Of a DNA stretch of 64,000 bases, positions 1 through 11,096 are shown piece by piece (the stretch's first letter is position 1; each line of letters opens with the position of its first letter). The notes below the pieces were generated by a model. That model made no database searches. It was not told the origin of the DNA and worked only from the letters and a program-made list of their open reading frames with translations. Both the position numbers and the translations under genes were made by a program. The stretch comes from Erpobdella octoculata (Eukaryota > Annelida > Clitellata > Hirudinida > Erpobdellidae): NCBI GenBank assembly GCA_963978895.1, contig OZ022238.1, positions 35,290,270 through 35,354,269 of the forward strand, read 5' to 3'.

Positions 1-1030
1 AACTTCAAATCGATATAACTTCATTAATATAACTCGTAGAACAAAACTTTTGGTAAATTTTGTTTTCTGATATTATTTTCTTTTAAAAAAATAAAAATTT
101 TAATAATTTATTTTTTTTAAAGATTTTCCGTGCGACTGCTTAGTATACGGTGTGCCTACGATCCTTTATAAAGTATCGACAAAAATGCATTTTTTTTATA
201 CAACCAAATATTCCCCGTGCACGAGCAATAGACAAGCTGACTAAGAACACTTTTAAGTAACATATAAATTAAAAAAATACTGGTTTTCGAGAAAAAGAAA
301 AATTTTATGGACCAACCTTTTTCTTGATTCCATAATAAAAAATTAAACTTCAAAACGTATCTAAATTCCAACCAAAATCAAAAATATAAATAAAACAAAA
401 AATACTATGGTTTTCAGTAGATATCCTTTAATTGATTTTTATTGAAACATTGATATTAAATTGAAAATTTAAAAAATTACAATTAGTTTTCCATAGATCC
501 TTTATAAAGGACTGTCGGCTTATATGGGTTAAAAATTTGAACACTGGTTAAAATGTTTTACTTAATTTAATGAAAGCAGCAGCAATAATAGAAACCCCTA
601 CAACAGAGCTGTCCAACCTTTTTATACCATGGGCCAATATCGCAACATGCCCTAATCTTGCAGGCCACTTGTTTCATTTACACCCACAGACTCCAGTTAT
701 AAATTTAAAAGTGAACATGAATTAATTTAATGATTTTCTTTTCAATGCATTTTTATTCTTTCAGTAACTGCAATTAATACTTTGAAGTAACCACTCTGTT
801 GTAAAGTAATCAAATCAGAGCTTGGTGTGAAGAAGCTGAAGGATAGTCTATGGTACACAAAGCAAAAACAAAAAGTATTATTTTAAACTGTCAACGAGTG
901 GCTGTCGATGGATGTACCTGTTGAACGTATCATCCAGTATAGTTGGTTTTTGTGTATAGAAATTAAAAGTAGCTCAGGCTTTCGTTCAATTAATGTTTTA
1001 TCTACTACCAAGTCATTTCATGTTTTTGAA
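1..1030. other. AT-rich intergenic DNA, no gene seen
   Basis: No coding region with recognisable homology is visible. The first 48 bases match, in inverted orientation, bases 63201-63248 near the other end of the window with about four mismatches, so the left edge is probably the end of a dispersed DNA element. The rest is AT-rich sequence with poly-T and poly-A runs. Confidence 0.5.
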
Positions 1031-1032
1031 CA

Positions 1033-1136
1033 AAACGTAAACAAACACTGGGGGGCATACGATTGGACAAATGAGTCTGGCTCACTGCGGCTCGTCCAAT
1101 CATATGCTCCCCAGTGTTTGTTTATGTTTCGTTTTG
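1033..1136. repeat. Imperfect palindrome (about 40-bp arms)
   Basis: Bases 1033-1073 (core AACAAACACTGGGG) are repeated in inverted orientation at 1091-1136 around a short spacer. The palindrome lies directly upstream of the first copy of a dispersed repeat. A degraded version is seen beside the second copy at about 7845-7890, so it is probably part of that repeat family rather than a host regulatory site. Confidence 0.7.
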
Positions 1137-1139
1137 CTG

Positions 1140-1505
1140 GGAGAAATTGGTATACGGCCCGACGTTTATACGATAACTTTTCTTTAATTAAGTTATAGAA
1201 GCGAAAGTTACATAGTTGGATTTAAAATTGAATTATCTAAAAACAAGCATTTTGGATATTCCCAGTGCAGCAGTTAAAAAAAACTTATAATTCCTCAAAG
1301 AAGAGCTAAGCTTTATTTTAGGCAATTTTCGTCGGAAAATCGTCATTTTTGGCTTATAACATTTTAATTTGTTGAACCGAATAAAATCCAATTATACCAT
1401 TAGATTCTATTTTCAAAACCCCATCCAAGTATGTATAGCACATCCCCAGTGCACACAAAAATTTTTATTTTTTAATTTGCACGACCAGCAATATTGCTAA
1501 CTATA
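1140..1505 (+). repeat. Dispersed ~370-bp repeat, copy 1
   Basis: Unclassified interspersed repeat present three times in the window (here, 7450-7845 inverted, 21410-21782). Shared landmarks in order are a TATACGGnCCGACGTTT block, GCGAAAGTTA, an AATTATCTAAAAACAAGC block, CAAAGAAGAGC and a CCCCATCCA block. No coding capacity is evident. It may be a MITE or the tail of a larger element. Confidence 0.7.
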
Positions 1506-1879
1506 CATGCATCAAAGTAATTATGTTCACTTTAACTCTGGAGCAGGAGCATGTGGAGCTGAATATTATTTGAAAATTCAATGCCTATGGGCGGAACCGG
1601 ATATACAGCAGATTCTACAGAATTGCAGAATATTGTATTTATAAAAATATAAGATGCTGCAGTTAGCCGCCCCACTATTAACCTTACTACCCTTCAAAAA
1701 CCTGTAAAGAACGTAATATTTCACAAATAAACTCAGAGATGCTTATTCAATCAAATTCCAATAAGTGCCACTTGAAAAAAAAATGTTCATTATTTTTATA
1801 AAAAAATCAATTTATTTTTGGAAAACGATATTTTATAAAAATCAAAGTCATTGAGTGTTACTTGGAGCATTTCAAATTG

Positions 1880-3060
1880 TCAGCCAATTAATTCATCGCA
1901 TTCGCCCCCACATTTGCATAACGAAGTACATTTCAGAAATGACTTTCGACACTTGCAACGTCCAGCAGTACAGCTTTTGATACAATTGCAACGCAACAGT
2001 TTGTAGCAACTTTTTGCTGCTTCTGGTATTGTCATCCAGACTTGTGTCCATCTTGAATCTTCCAAAGCCCAGCCCCAATCAGAATGAGGGAACATACTGG
2101 GGTGCAGAACAAGGGCTTCATTCCAATAGTGCACAGCTTGATGGAGGAATTTTTTGTTGGAGGAATATTTTCCATGGAACAGCTTTTTTTTTTAGAAAAG
2201 TTCCTTCCTGCAAGCATTGACAGATGTTTGAGTACTTCGTCTGTCATACAACAAAATGATGAAGCGCTCGATTATATCTAAATTCTCTTCAGTGATTCGA
2301 TCTGATGTGCTCATCATCGTGATTATCGCATCCGTCAGATTTGGAAAAACCGACCAAGTGTCGTACGCGGATTTTTTTTCTCGACCGCACATTGATGAAA
2401 CAGTGTCACATCCGGTAAGTGCATGGAACATCGGAAGTGCTATTGATCTTCTCAATCCCATAGTGTTCACTAAATCATGGATTGAGATATAGCAAAAGTG
2501 TTTGCCAACTCCGACCATAATCCACAATATTTCGACATTCAGCTGATGAAACACGGACACAGCAATAGCTAGAACATCTGTGTCAACAGTTCGTAACAAT
2601 ATATTGCGCATTCCTTGTTCAGCAGCATCTTTGGAATGCAACAACATTTGTCTGTCCGCTTCTTCGTGAGAACAAGGTTTCAAAAATTCAACCGATTTCG
2701 TGGGAGCACAGATAACGTTCTCACCAAAGGTTGCCACTATCTGCTTTCGAGGTACTTCCATCTCTTAGTACTACTGCAAGATAAATGACCAACTCTGTTT
2801 CGTTGTCATCCAACCTCAAGAAATCTTTCCAATTTGGTGGGAGGCTCGTCTCCCCTAAAATTCGTAGTCGTATCCCGGTTCCTCGTTTGATTCTGGTTTC
2901 AGTTTTTAGACTGTCGGCACGATACACATCAAAAACAACATCAACACGATCTGCTTTTTCGAGGTACCTCAAGGTGAAGGGCTTGAATGCTTGATTTGCA
3001 TATTCAGCAATTGTTTTACTAATTCCTGGATTGATCATCTGAACTACTTACTGCTGATCT
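1880..3060 (-). pseudogene. Decayed gene of the HEEADTR / Cys-rich-tail family
   Basis: Three overlapping minus-strand frames read as one damaged protein. The N-terminal part (about 3038-2760) carries an RGTGIR motif followed by LPPNWKDFLRLDDNETEL. The middle part (2761-2192) has SHEEADRQMLLHSKDA, LLRTVDTDVLAIAV and FHALTGCDTVSSMCGR. The C-terminal part (about 2250-1880) has ENIPPTKNS, DWGWALEDSRW and a Cys-rich CXC-like tail (CNCIKSCTAGRCKC). I know this architecture as a repeated, uncharacterised protein family of cnidarian, mollusc and other invertebrate genomes. The DTD-bearing segment resembles PIN-type nucleases, but that is inference. Frameshifts lie near 2760, near a poly-T run at about 2185-2195, and near 2130, so the copy is not functional. 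The family may be transposon-borne. Confidence 0.7.
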
Positions 3061-3599
3061 ATCAATGATTACACAGCTGACATTTGGTTGATTGTTAATT
3101 TTTGTGTTGTATTCTTTGTCCAAACAAGTGGTCAGATCTGATTTCGTACATTGTCTCATCTGATCTGCCTGTTAATGATTGAAGAATAAGATTGATTCTC
3201 ATGACAAAAAAAATCATCAATATCTCCATCCCTCGTTTGACTGGCAATATACAAACGGGAGAAAAGAAAACAGTCATTCGGAGCTTGTTTATTTATTTCA
3301 TTTATTTCATTTATTGAGCACCAACATAAGTATTAAACGTAAACAAAAGAAAATAACCAAAACGACAAGAAAAAATATAGAACCAAAATTTCAGAAAAAG
3401 AAAAAAAAATCGATTGGTTGAGAAAGAAATAAGGTGCCCAAAAGGTTCGTCCGAAGGGAATTCCTTCCCGCTTAATGGACAACCTTTACAAAAAAAAACC
3501 AAATGAGCTGGTTGAGTTAAGACATTTCAAATAGTAGTTCAATAAACTTATCAAGGAAGAGACTGAAATTGGTATGCTAAGGTAATAGGTATTGAGTAG

Positions 3600-6500
3600 C
3601 TATGAGTGAGACAATAACAAGTAAGATTTCAGAGCTTGCTTAAATAGCGAAATACGTTTCAAGGAGGAGACAGATATTGGAATGATTGAATAAATACGAG
3701 GGCCAGAGCATTTAATAGAGAATGTTTTAAGAGTTGTCCGAGCAAAATCCGTTCGAAAACAGCGACCGGGGCGCAGATCATAGGAATGAACATCAGATAA
3801 TTTTACAAACATGTTATCGAATGATGAGGGTAATATAAAATTATCATATTTATACATGAAAATGCCAGTTTGGAAGAAATTAATCTGATAAATATTAAGA
3901 ATGTTGTTGTTAGCCATTTGAATTTTACAAGACGATGTGGGAGGCATGTGAAAAATAATTCGAATAATTCGCTTTTGCAAAATATGAAGAGGCTTTAAAC
4001 GAGTTGAATAATTTGAGGCCCAGACAATATTGCAGTATGATAAGTACGGAAATATAAGTGCATGGTATAACATCATAGAAATATTGGCATCAACAAACTG
4101 ATGTATACGAGATAGCACTCCACAATTTTTTGCAACCTTAGATGTAACATGTTCAATGTGAGTTTTTAATGTAAGGTGTTCATCAAGCAACACGCCCAAG
4201 AACTTGCAATAAGGAACCCGCAAAATTGGTATATCATCAATCTTCAGCTGACAATTACAGAAAGTATTTTTGTTTATATGGTGAAATAAAATGTAATTCG
4301 TTTTGCTAACATTTAAGGAAAGTCTACTAGCAGAGAACCATTTAGAAACAGAAAGTAATTCACTGTTGGTATCGTAATATAAATTTTCTAAGTTATCGCC
4401 AGTCGCAAAGAGGTTAGTATCGTCCGCAAACAAAACAAATTCAAGGCGATCTGAAACTGAGCATAGGTCGTTAATATAGATGAGGAATAGAAGCGGTCCC
4501 AGCACCGACCCTTGAGGCACCCCACAAGTTACCTGCTTCATCGAAGAGATAGAGTTGCTGTACTGGACGCATTGTGATCTGCAGCTAAGATAGTCACTGA
4601 ACCATGATAGTGGAGTTCCCCGGATTCCATAGTACCTCAATTTTTCCACCAGAATGCCGTGATCAACCGTATCGAAGGCTTTAGCTAGGTCCAGGAAGAT
4701 GCCAACTACATATTTCCCACGGTCCATGGCCTCGGCAATCTTTGAATGTAACATGACCAGTGGCATATAAGTTGAGTGATTTTTTCTAAATCCAAACTGA
4801 TTTGGTGTAATAATGGAAAATTTATCAAGATAATTATAAAGTCTGGAGTGCATCACTCTTTCAAAAAACTTTGAGAAATAGCACAAGACAGATATTGGCC
4901 GGTAATTAGAAAAGTTTTCTTTTTTCCCAGATTTGTAAATTGGAATGACTTTGGCTGTTTTTAGTTGAGCGGGGAATACTCCTGAAGTTATTGAGCAATT
5001 TATTATGGCAGACAGAGGACTAGCGATCGCCGTAATTGAATTTCGTGCGATGCATGGGTCGACTCCATCGGATCCGCAGCTGTGAGAGATCTTTAAGTCT
5101 GAAGCTATTTTGATAATCTCATCGGGCGTAGTGGGTGCAAAAAAAAAAGAGTGAGTCACAGGATTGCCAAGATATTTTTCAAACGTTGTATCCGGTGGGG
5201 ATATCTTTCTTGCGAGGTTGGAGCCAATATTAGAAAAGTAATTATTAAATGACTCAGCAATAACAGAGGAAGATGTCAATAGACTACCGTCATCCGTACA
5301 GAAAGTCTTGCATTGTTCCATGTTGGTCTTTTTATTTAAAATGTTCCCAATTAACTTCCATGTTCCTTTCATGTTGTTGTTGTTTAATTTAAACTTTTCG
5401 GAGTAGAATTGTTTGATGGTTTTTACCTTAGTTGATTTGAAGAGGTTTCTAAATGTAGTAAATTTCTGTTTGTTAGACGGAGATGGATTCCTGGTGTATG
5501 CTCGGTAAAGCGCATTTTTTTTCTTGCAGCTTTTCATAAGTTCAGGTGTCATCCATTCTTTATCAAACTTGTTAGGTCCGTTAGATTTGCCGCTGCAGCT
5601 CACCAGAGGAAAGGAATTATTATATATCTCAAGGTATCTATTGATAAACATTGAATAGGCGGATGACGCGTCGCCACACTCGGCCACCTCTATTACCCTA
5701 GACCAATCGGCTCCATGCAGCGTTTGCTCAAAAATTTCTTTATTAACGAAACTCCTTCTTAAGGAAAAGACATGATTTTTTCCGACGCAATCAGGTGTCG
5801 ATAATGTGGCAGAGAGAAAAATAGGGAAGTGGTCCGAGACATCATCGAGCACAATCCTGGCGAGAGTCTTCTGTAGTGGATAATTAGTAAATATATTATC
5901 AATTGCGGTGGCGGTTGAGGGGCATTTTCTAGTTGGCGTTGTAAAGGCTGGAAGAAGGCAGTGGGAAGCTAGTAAATTAAAAAACTCAGCTGTGAGTGAG
6001 TTCCATTCTTTGTCGAGAAAATCAATGTTGAAGTCGCCCAGTAGAAATATCTTCATATTTTTTCTGTCAACGTAATCCAAGATGTTACTCAGCTCTGCAT
6101 TAAAAACACGTATATTGGTATCCGGTGGGCGATAGATTACTCCAACAGTAAAACTTCCAATTCCTCGACACTCCGCAGATATCAAGAGAATTTCAAATGA
6201 AGTAATATCAACACTCCAGGAACTAACATCAAGAACAGAATATTTTAAGTCAGAGTCAATAAAAAAACCAACTCCGCCACCTTTTTTCATAGATCTATGT
6301 CTGGATACGAAAACAAAGCCCGGTATTTCCACGCTCAAGGATGAATTGTCATCCAGCCAGGTCTCTGTAACCGCCAAAATCCTAGATCTACTCCAGTGAA
6401 GTAATATTGCTAAGTCATGCAATTTATTTTTTAAGCTTCTGCAATTGACGTGAAGAAATGAAAAATGATCAGAAGCTAATCGACCGGTTAACTCGTTTAA

Positions 6501-6653
6501 CTCATCAGAAGTAACATAAACATTTCTATTATCATAGATTGGGTGGAAGATATTTTCATCAGGATCAATGTTATAATCAAACAAAGAACAGCTTCTTATA
6601 GACTTCAGTAAACTTAAACGTTCTTCTTCAGTGTTCGTCGTATCATAAGCCAT
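3600..6653 (-). CDS. LINE ORF2: APE endonuclease plus reverse transcriptase
   Basis: A protein of about 1017 residues that nicks target DNA and primes cDNA synthesis (target-primed reverse transcription). The N-terminal third is an APE-type endonuclease with LHVNCRSLKNK, VTETWLDD, LLGDFNIDF and SDHFPIF. The centre is a reverse transcriptase with NYRPISVLCYFSKFFERV, QFGFRKNHST, LDLAKAFDTVDH, GVPQGSVLGPLLFLIYINDL and the catalytic FADDTNLF. No stop or frameshift interrupts it. An in-frame ATG lies 24 nt upstream at 6677, but I chose the ATG at 6653 because it sits one base after the ORF1 stop (TAAAATG), an arrangement suited to termination-reinitiation. RT motifs place it in the CR1/L2 group; the exact clade is uncertain. 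Confidence 0.9.
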   Translation of the reverse strand: MAYDTTNTEEERLSLLKSIRSCSLFDYNIDPDENIFHPIYDNRNVYVTSDELNELTGRLASDHFSFLHVNCRSLKNKLHDLAILLHWSRSRILAVTETWLDDNSSLSVEIPGFVFVSRHRSMKKGGGVGFFIDSDLKYSVLDVSSWSVDITSFEILLISAECRGIGSFTVGVIYRPPDTNIRVFNAELSNILDYVDRKNMKIFLLGDFNIDFLDKEWNSLTAEFFNLLASHCLLPAFTTPTRKCPSTATAIDNIFTNYPLQKTLARIVLDDVSDHFPIFLSATLSTPDCVGKNHVFSLRRSFVNKEIFEQTLHGADWSRVIEVAECGDASSAYSMFINRYLEIYNNSFPLVSCSGKSNGPNKFDKEWMTPELMKSCKKKNALYRAYTRNPSPSNKQKFTTFRNLFKSTKVKTIKQFYSEKFKLNNNNMKGTWKLIGNILNKKTNMEQCKTFCTDDGSLLTSSSVIAESFNNYFSNIGSNLARKISPPDTTFEKYLGNPVTHSFFFAPTTPDEIIKIASDLKISHSCGSDGVDPCIARNSITAIASPLSAIINCSITSGVFPAQLKTAKVIPIYKSGKKENFSNYRPISVLCYFSKFFERVMHSRLYNYLDKFSIITPNQFGFRKNHSTYMPLVMLHSKIAEAMDRGKYVVGIFLDLAKAFDTVDHGILVEKLRYYGIRGTPLSWFSDYLSCRSQCVQYSNSISSMKQVTCGVPQGSVLGPLLFLIYINDLCSVSDRLEFVLFADDTNLFATGDNLENLYYDTNSELLSVSKWFSASRLSLNVSKTNYILFHHINKNTFCNCQLKIDDIPILRVPYCKFLGVLLDEHLTLKTHIEHVTSKVAKNCGVLSRIHQFVDANISMMLYHALIFPYLSYCNIVWASNYSTRLKPLHILQKRIIRIIFHMPPTSSCKIQMANNNILNIYQINFFQTGIFMYKYDNFILPSSFDNMFVKLSDVHSYDLRPGRCFRTDFARTTLKTFSIKCSGPRIYSIIPISVSSLKRISLFKQALKSYLLLSHS

Positions 6654-6654
6654 T

Positions 6655-7290
6655 TTAACAAGTCTGTAACTTTTCAACCTCCTCGAGACTTAGGATTTTA
6701 ATTGGCTTGTCAGATTCAACTCTTTTTGCAAAAACAACGCCATTCCATGTCCAGATGGAGGAGATTTTCTTTTCTTTGAGTAGTCTCCTGCCTCTCGAAA
6801 AGATTTCTGAGCACCTCTTAGTTAAATGCTCGTTGATATAAATTTTATGTTTATCTTCTTGTTTGTGAAGTAGGCGTCTTGAAGAGTAAATTCGGTCTCT
6901 GACTGTCTTTGAAGCGAGAGTTATAACTATCGGTCGTGGTGCGTTTTTAATGCCAGGTATTCTGTACCCGGCAGTGATATCCTTCATCGATATGTCGAGA
7001 TCTAACTTCGTCCTGCAGCACTCCACGACAGCACTCATTGTATCCTGCCGAGACATATGTTTAGAGGAATCACCTTCTCCAGCAGTCACACCCGAAGCCA
7101 CCTCAGCGTAGGACGATTCAGGGATTCCGTGAATGACGAGATCGTTGCTTCTCAATTGCATCTCCAGTCTGTCAACTCGAATCTGTAGAGTTTTGTTTTC
7201 CTCCGTTATGGACTTTATTTTATCAACCAGCGGCTTAATTTCGTCCTTTATCAGTTTTGTCACTGTCTCCAACATTAAGTTCTTCATCAT
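6655..7290 (-). CDS. LINE ORF1: coiled-coil nucleic-acid-binding protein
   Basis: A 211-residue ORF1-type protein directly upstream of ORF2. Residues about 5-50 form a charged coiled-coil (LVDKIKSITEENKTLQIRVD), followed by a compact domain with NDLVIHGIPES, DITAGYRIPGIK, RPIVITLASKTVRDRIY and KIYINEHLTKRC. That order is typical of L1ORF1-like (transposase_22-type) proteins found in many invertebrate LINEs, which coat the element RNA. The frame remains open upstream of the ATG for about 30 codons to a TAG, without another Met, so 7290 is the likeliest start unless the copy is 5'-truncated. The stop overlaps the spacing signal of ORF2. Confidence 0.85.
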   Translation of the reverse strand: MMKNLMLETVTKLIKDEIKPLVDKIKSITEENKTLQIRVDRLEMQLRSNDLVIHGIPESSYAEVASGVTAGEGDSSKHMSRQDTMSAVVECCRTKLDLDISMKDITAGYRIPGIKNAPRPIVITLASKTVRDRIYSSRRLLHKQEDKHKIYINEHLTKRCSEIFSRGRRLLKEKKISSIWTWNGVVFAKRVESDKPIKILSLEEVEKLQTC

Positions 7291-7449
7291 TTCTTTAATG
7301 CCATGTTCCAGACTGGGAAGTATCTTTTCTTTAATCTTATCCGATAATGCTTCGATTGTTAATGATTGTTTAAAACAAATTATTTTGAAATTGTTATGCT
7401 ACTATTGAAATTGAATTGAAATAATATTTGAAGTCATTCTATCCCTTAC

Positions 7450-7845
7450 ATAATCAGTATACTGTGTGAAGTAGTAGCCTCGAGGCCGGCAATGCTAATT
7501 TTAAAAAAATAATGCCATGCACTGGGGCTGTGCTATACATTGTTGGATGGGGTTTAAAAAATTAAATTGAATGGTATATTTGGGTTTTCTTCGGTTCAAC
7601 AAATTAAAATGTTATAAGCCAAAAATAACGATTTTCCAACAAAAATTGCGTAAAAAGAGCCTTGGCTCTTCTTTGAGAAATTCTAACTTTTTTTAACTGC
7701 TGCACTGGGAATATCCGAGATGCTCGTTTTTAGATAATTCAATATCAAATCCAACGCTGTAACTTTCGCTTCCAAAAGTTAATAAATAAAAAAAAGTTAT
7801 CAAATAAAACGTAGGACCGTATACCAAGTTCTCCGAGCAAACCGA
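7450..7845 (-). repeat. Dispersed ~370-bp repeat, copy 2 (inverted)
   Basis: Inverted copy of the repeat at 1140-1505 and 21410-21782. It shares the CCTCGAGGC block near 7475-7490 with copy 3 and the CCCCATCC, CAAAGAAGAGC and TCTAAAAACgAGC landmarks (seen here as complements). It lies immediately 5' of the LINE. Confidence 0.7.
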
Positions 7846-8029
7846 AACTTAAACAAATGCTGCGATTGGACAATCGAAGCTCACTGTTGATATTCGATCG
7901 TATATTTTTAGTACTAAATCAATTTATTTATTCTGGCACTTTAGCAAAGTGTAATTTTTTAACTATTTTACCAATATTTTCAGAAATCAAATTCTTTACA
8001 ACAGTTTGAAGGGTTGCAATGTTATACAA

Positions 8030-8756
8030 CATCTAAGCGGCTAAGCTAAAAACGATTGATTCTTCGATTAATTAATAAAGATGTACATATTTTCTAAAGG
8101 GTTAGGGTTTAATTTTAGACTTGTTTTACTTTTTAGGTAGACATACGGGACTGCCGGCACAGTAGCAATTTTACGTTAACACTATTGCCACGCGATCTTT
8201 GGGTCGTTGCTATTGCCCCGGCGGTTCGACGTGATTACAATCGGTAAAAACGCTACTAACCCTAACCCTATCCCTAGCTCTAACCCTACCCCTAAACCCT
8301 ATCCTAGGTAGTAGCATAAAAATTTCAAAATAATTTTTTTTAAATTTTATTAATATTTTTATATAAAGGTACAAATTCTGAGTTTGAATATACCATATAC
8401 TGTACAAAAAAATAAAATTAATAAAGATATAGCGAATCAAAGATCGCGCACCGCCGTGACAATAGCATTAACGCGATCTTTGATTCGCTATATCTTTATT
8501 AATTTTATTTTTTTTTACACATTAATCACTAGGCATTATGGTATATCCAAACTCAGAATTTGTACCTTTATATAAAAATATTAATGAAATTTAAAACAAA
8601 TTATTTTGAAATTGTTATGCTACTATCTAGGATAGGGTTTAGGGGTAGGGATAGGGTTAAAGGTAGGGTTAGGGTTAGAGCTAGGAATAGGGTTAGGGTT
8701 AGTAGCAATTTTACCGCTTGCAATCACGTTGAACCGCCGGGGCAATAGCAGCGACC
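8030..8756. repeat. Foldback (long inverted repeat) element with telomere-like arms
   Basis: A near-symmetrical hairpin. Left arm about 8197-8455 and right arm about 8475-8756 match over roughly 250 bp around a short centre at about 8465. Each arm carries degenerate hexamers of the CCCTAA / TTAGGG type (8256-8305 and 8632-8703), and both arms contain the shared GCTATTGCCCCGGCGGTT block. The stretch 8030-8190 belongs to the same family as the second foldback at 59397-59783. The mixed variants (CCCTAT, CTCTAA, CCCCTAAA) argue against a recent telomere fusion. Confidence 0.8.
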
Positions 8757-9980
8757 TGGCCAAAGCTCCAACCGATTTTTTTGCAGAGTGGACACAAACC
8801 ATCCCCTGTTCTTGCACATCAAGTGTAGCAAATTTCAACAAAACCGGTTTAAATCTGACGCAAAGTTGAAGAAAAATATAAAAAACGGCAAACGCAAATC
8901 TTACCCTTCCTCCACTTTTCATAGAACAACAAGTCTTTTAAAGGTCAATCCCAAAAATGAAAGACAATATATTAGAAAAATAATATAAAGCATAAGTTAG
9001 TCAAAATTAAATTAGTTTGCAGATATCACCTAAAATAACTAAATTAGAAATAATTTAAATTAGAACTAAAACTAAAGTAACTAGTTTACTAACAAGTGAC
9101 TAGAGCTAGAAGCTAGACTACTCTAGACCAGAGCATATGACTTTTGTTGTAGTGGAATAAAAAGATTTTGCTTGCGGGAGTTATAGTGCAATTTGATACT
9201 GGCGGAAAGGTTTTGTCTAATTTTTTTAATGCTTATTTTTGTTTTAATTTATTTAGAAGGATTTGGTAATATTTTTCATCTTGTTCACAAGTGAGTCGGG
9301 ATGATGGGTGGCTTGGTAGCGAACTCTTGAAAGTGCGCATTATATAATTTTTTTAAAAATCAAAGTAGCAGTTTGATTACTAAAACGTAGATATAAATGG
9401 TCTGCTTTAGGAGTTTTTGTTGTATTGTAATTTTTTAAATTTAAATGACTTTAATTTAGTCTAAGACGAATAGTTAGTTGTTAGCTTTTAGTTTAAAAAT
9501 TTCAGTTACAATAAGTGAAGATCTCATTTGAAGGATTTTGACTAAAAAATATCTTTAGCTAAGCCAATGCCTAATGGATGTAGGACATTCCCCCCCCCTC
9601 GGACGTTTCCCCCTGACATTTCCACACACCTGGGTAGGACATTCCCCTCTCCCCTGTTGTAAGATTTTTTCTATGATATGACGTTTTCTCTGATGGATGA
9701 AAATAAATGAAATAATGCAGTAATATGAATTTGTGGTTTTGCAAGATTTTCTTTCATGTTAAGGTGCAGGAGCTGGGGCTGTCAAAAGCTTATAAAGTGA
9801 AAAATCGCTTAAAGCATTTTTGCCGAATGTTGGATGCCCTTGCTTAACTGCCGGTGAATGAAGTAACTAGCGGGATGCTAACCATAACCATAATCTTAGC
9901 CCTAACAAAATAAATAGCTTATAAGAAGAGTCAGCGCTTTAAAAAAATGACAAAAAATTAGACTACATGTTACTCAGTCT
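8757..9980. other. Intergenic, nothing recognised
   Basis: AT-rich DNA without a supported gene. A C-rich patch at 9588-9655 (two GGACATTCCCC-like blocks) stands out from its surroundings and may be the edge of an old transposon. Confidence 0.5.
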
Positions 9981-9984
9981 CAAA

Positions 9985-10300
9985 TGAGTCCCATTTTGCT
10001 ACGTGAAACAGTCGACCCGATCAAGCAGTTTAGTCATTATGTCTGCTATTTGATTCTCAGTTGAAATTTGAAAAATTTCAATACTTCCATCGATGAATTT
10101 TTCACGAACAATGAAATTCTTGGTATCGATGTGTTTAGTATGACGATGAAACTCTTGATTTTGTGCCAGTTTAACAGCATATAACAGGCAAACATTTCAA
10201 TTTCATTACATCACTTTTTGGTTGTCTCTTTTGGTGCAATGATTTCCGATTCAGTGGTTGAAGTAGCAACTACGACTTGTCACAGAAACAAGGTCGCTGG
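9985..10300 (-). pseudogene. Ty1/copia RNase H fragment
   Basis: Minus-strand translation gives VVVATSTTESEIIA (compare the copia ALSTTEAEY motif), then, after a frameshift, HTKHIDTKNFIVREK and ENQIADIMTKLLDRVD, the conserved C-terminal RNase H region of copia polyproteins. Only this end remains and it is interrupted. No LTRs were seen. Confidence 0.75.
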
Positions 10301-10439
10301 TCGTGTTACAGTGTAAGTCGAATAAGTGAAAAAAATTAGTACGAAAGAGGTGTGGAAGTTTAATCCGTGTTAAGTTTTTAGATCTTATAAGCCCAAAAAT
10401 CGCATAACTGAGGGCTGCATAAGTAATCCAGCTTTCCAC

Positions 10440-11090
10440 ATTTTCAGAGAACTATACAACGACTTTTTAAACTTTATGGTTATATGCTATAACTACTATT
10501 TATACTTTTTATGTTTCCTTGAAGTTTTTTGCTCTGCAAGTCTTCCTCCATGTTTATGTTCTAAACAAGTCTGATTGGTTGACTAGACAATAGAAATTTT
10601 TTAAAATATGAAATGTTTAATTATACTAGGAGCATTTATAAAGGAGCATTTTTTTAATTTTAAGGGTTATATAATGAAATAATTGATATAAAATGAAACA
10701 ATTTTAGCTAAAGAACTTTTCTAAAAATAATTGTATCTTTACTAGGCATTTGGAGATAAAAGAATTGTTGAATGAATATTTTGCAGATTGAATTCATTCT
10801 TATTATTTCTATTATCTCTACTAAATTACCACAAACTATATATTATTAAAACAGTTAATATCTGTTAGTAACATAAACATAAGTGATGAGGTCTCAACTA
10901 CGAACCATACACATGAGTCTGCAACAGAAAATTTGCAAAATAGCTCAGTTTTTAATGAAACTTGAAGCAATTTGAAAAAGATTGTTATTTTTTTAATTCA
11001 GGAAATAGAATGTTATAAGATGCCAGTTAGGCGTAACAGTAAGTCCGACTTGCAAAAAATTAAGGTTTTTAATGACATAAATTGAACAAT
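10440..11090. other. Intergenic, nothing recognised
   Basis: AT-rich sequence with no long open frame of normal composition, no RNA gene and no repeat shared with the rest of the window. Confidence 0.5.
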
Positions 11091-11096
11091 TTTTTT

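Larger units (their letters stand above)
3285..7400 (-). mobile_element. Non-LTR retrotransposon (CR1/L2-like LINE), two ORFs
   Basis: A minus-strand LINE with ORF1 (7290-6655), ORF2 (6653-3600) and about 300 bp of 3' UTR. Read on the minus strand, the 3' end finishes with short A-rich repeats of the type AATAAATGAAATAAATGA at 3325-3290, as expected for CR1/L2-type tails. Both ORFs are open throughout, so the copy is young. The 5' end is probably truncated at about 7400, where 35 bases are shared with the foldback element at 8590-8632. No convincing target-site duplication was found. Confidence 0.85.

Noticed and set aside
8256..8703. Internal true telomere or chromosome-fusion point
   Set aside because: Hexamers are degenerate, short and embedded in the arms of a foldback element, oriented CCCTAA then TTAGGG, with a related element at 59 kb.
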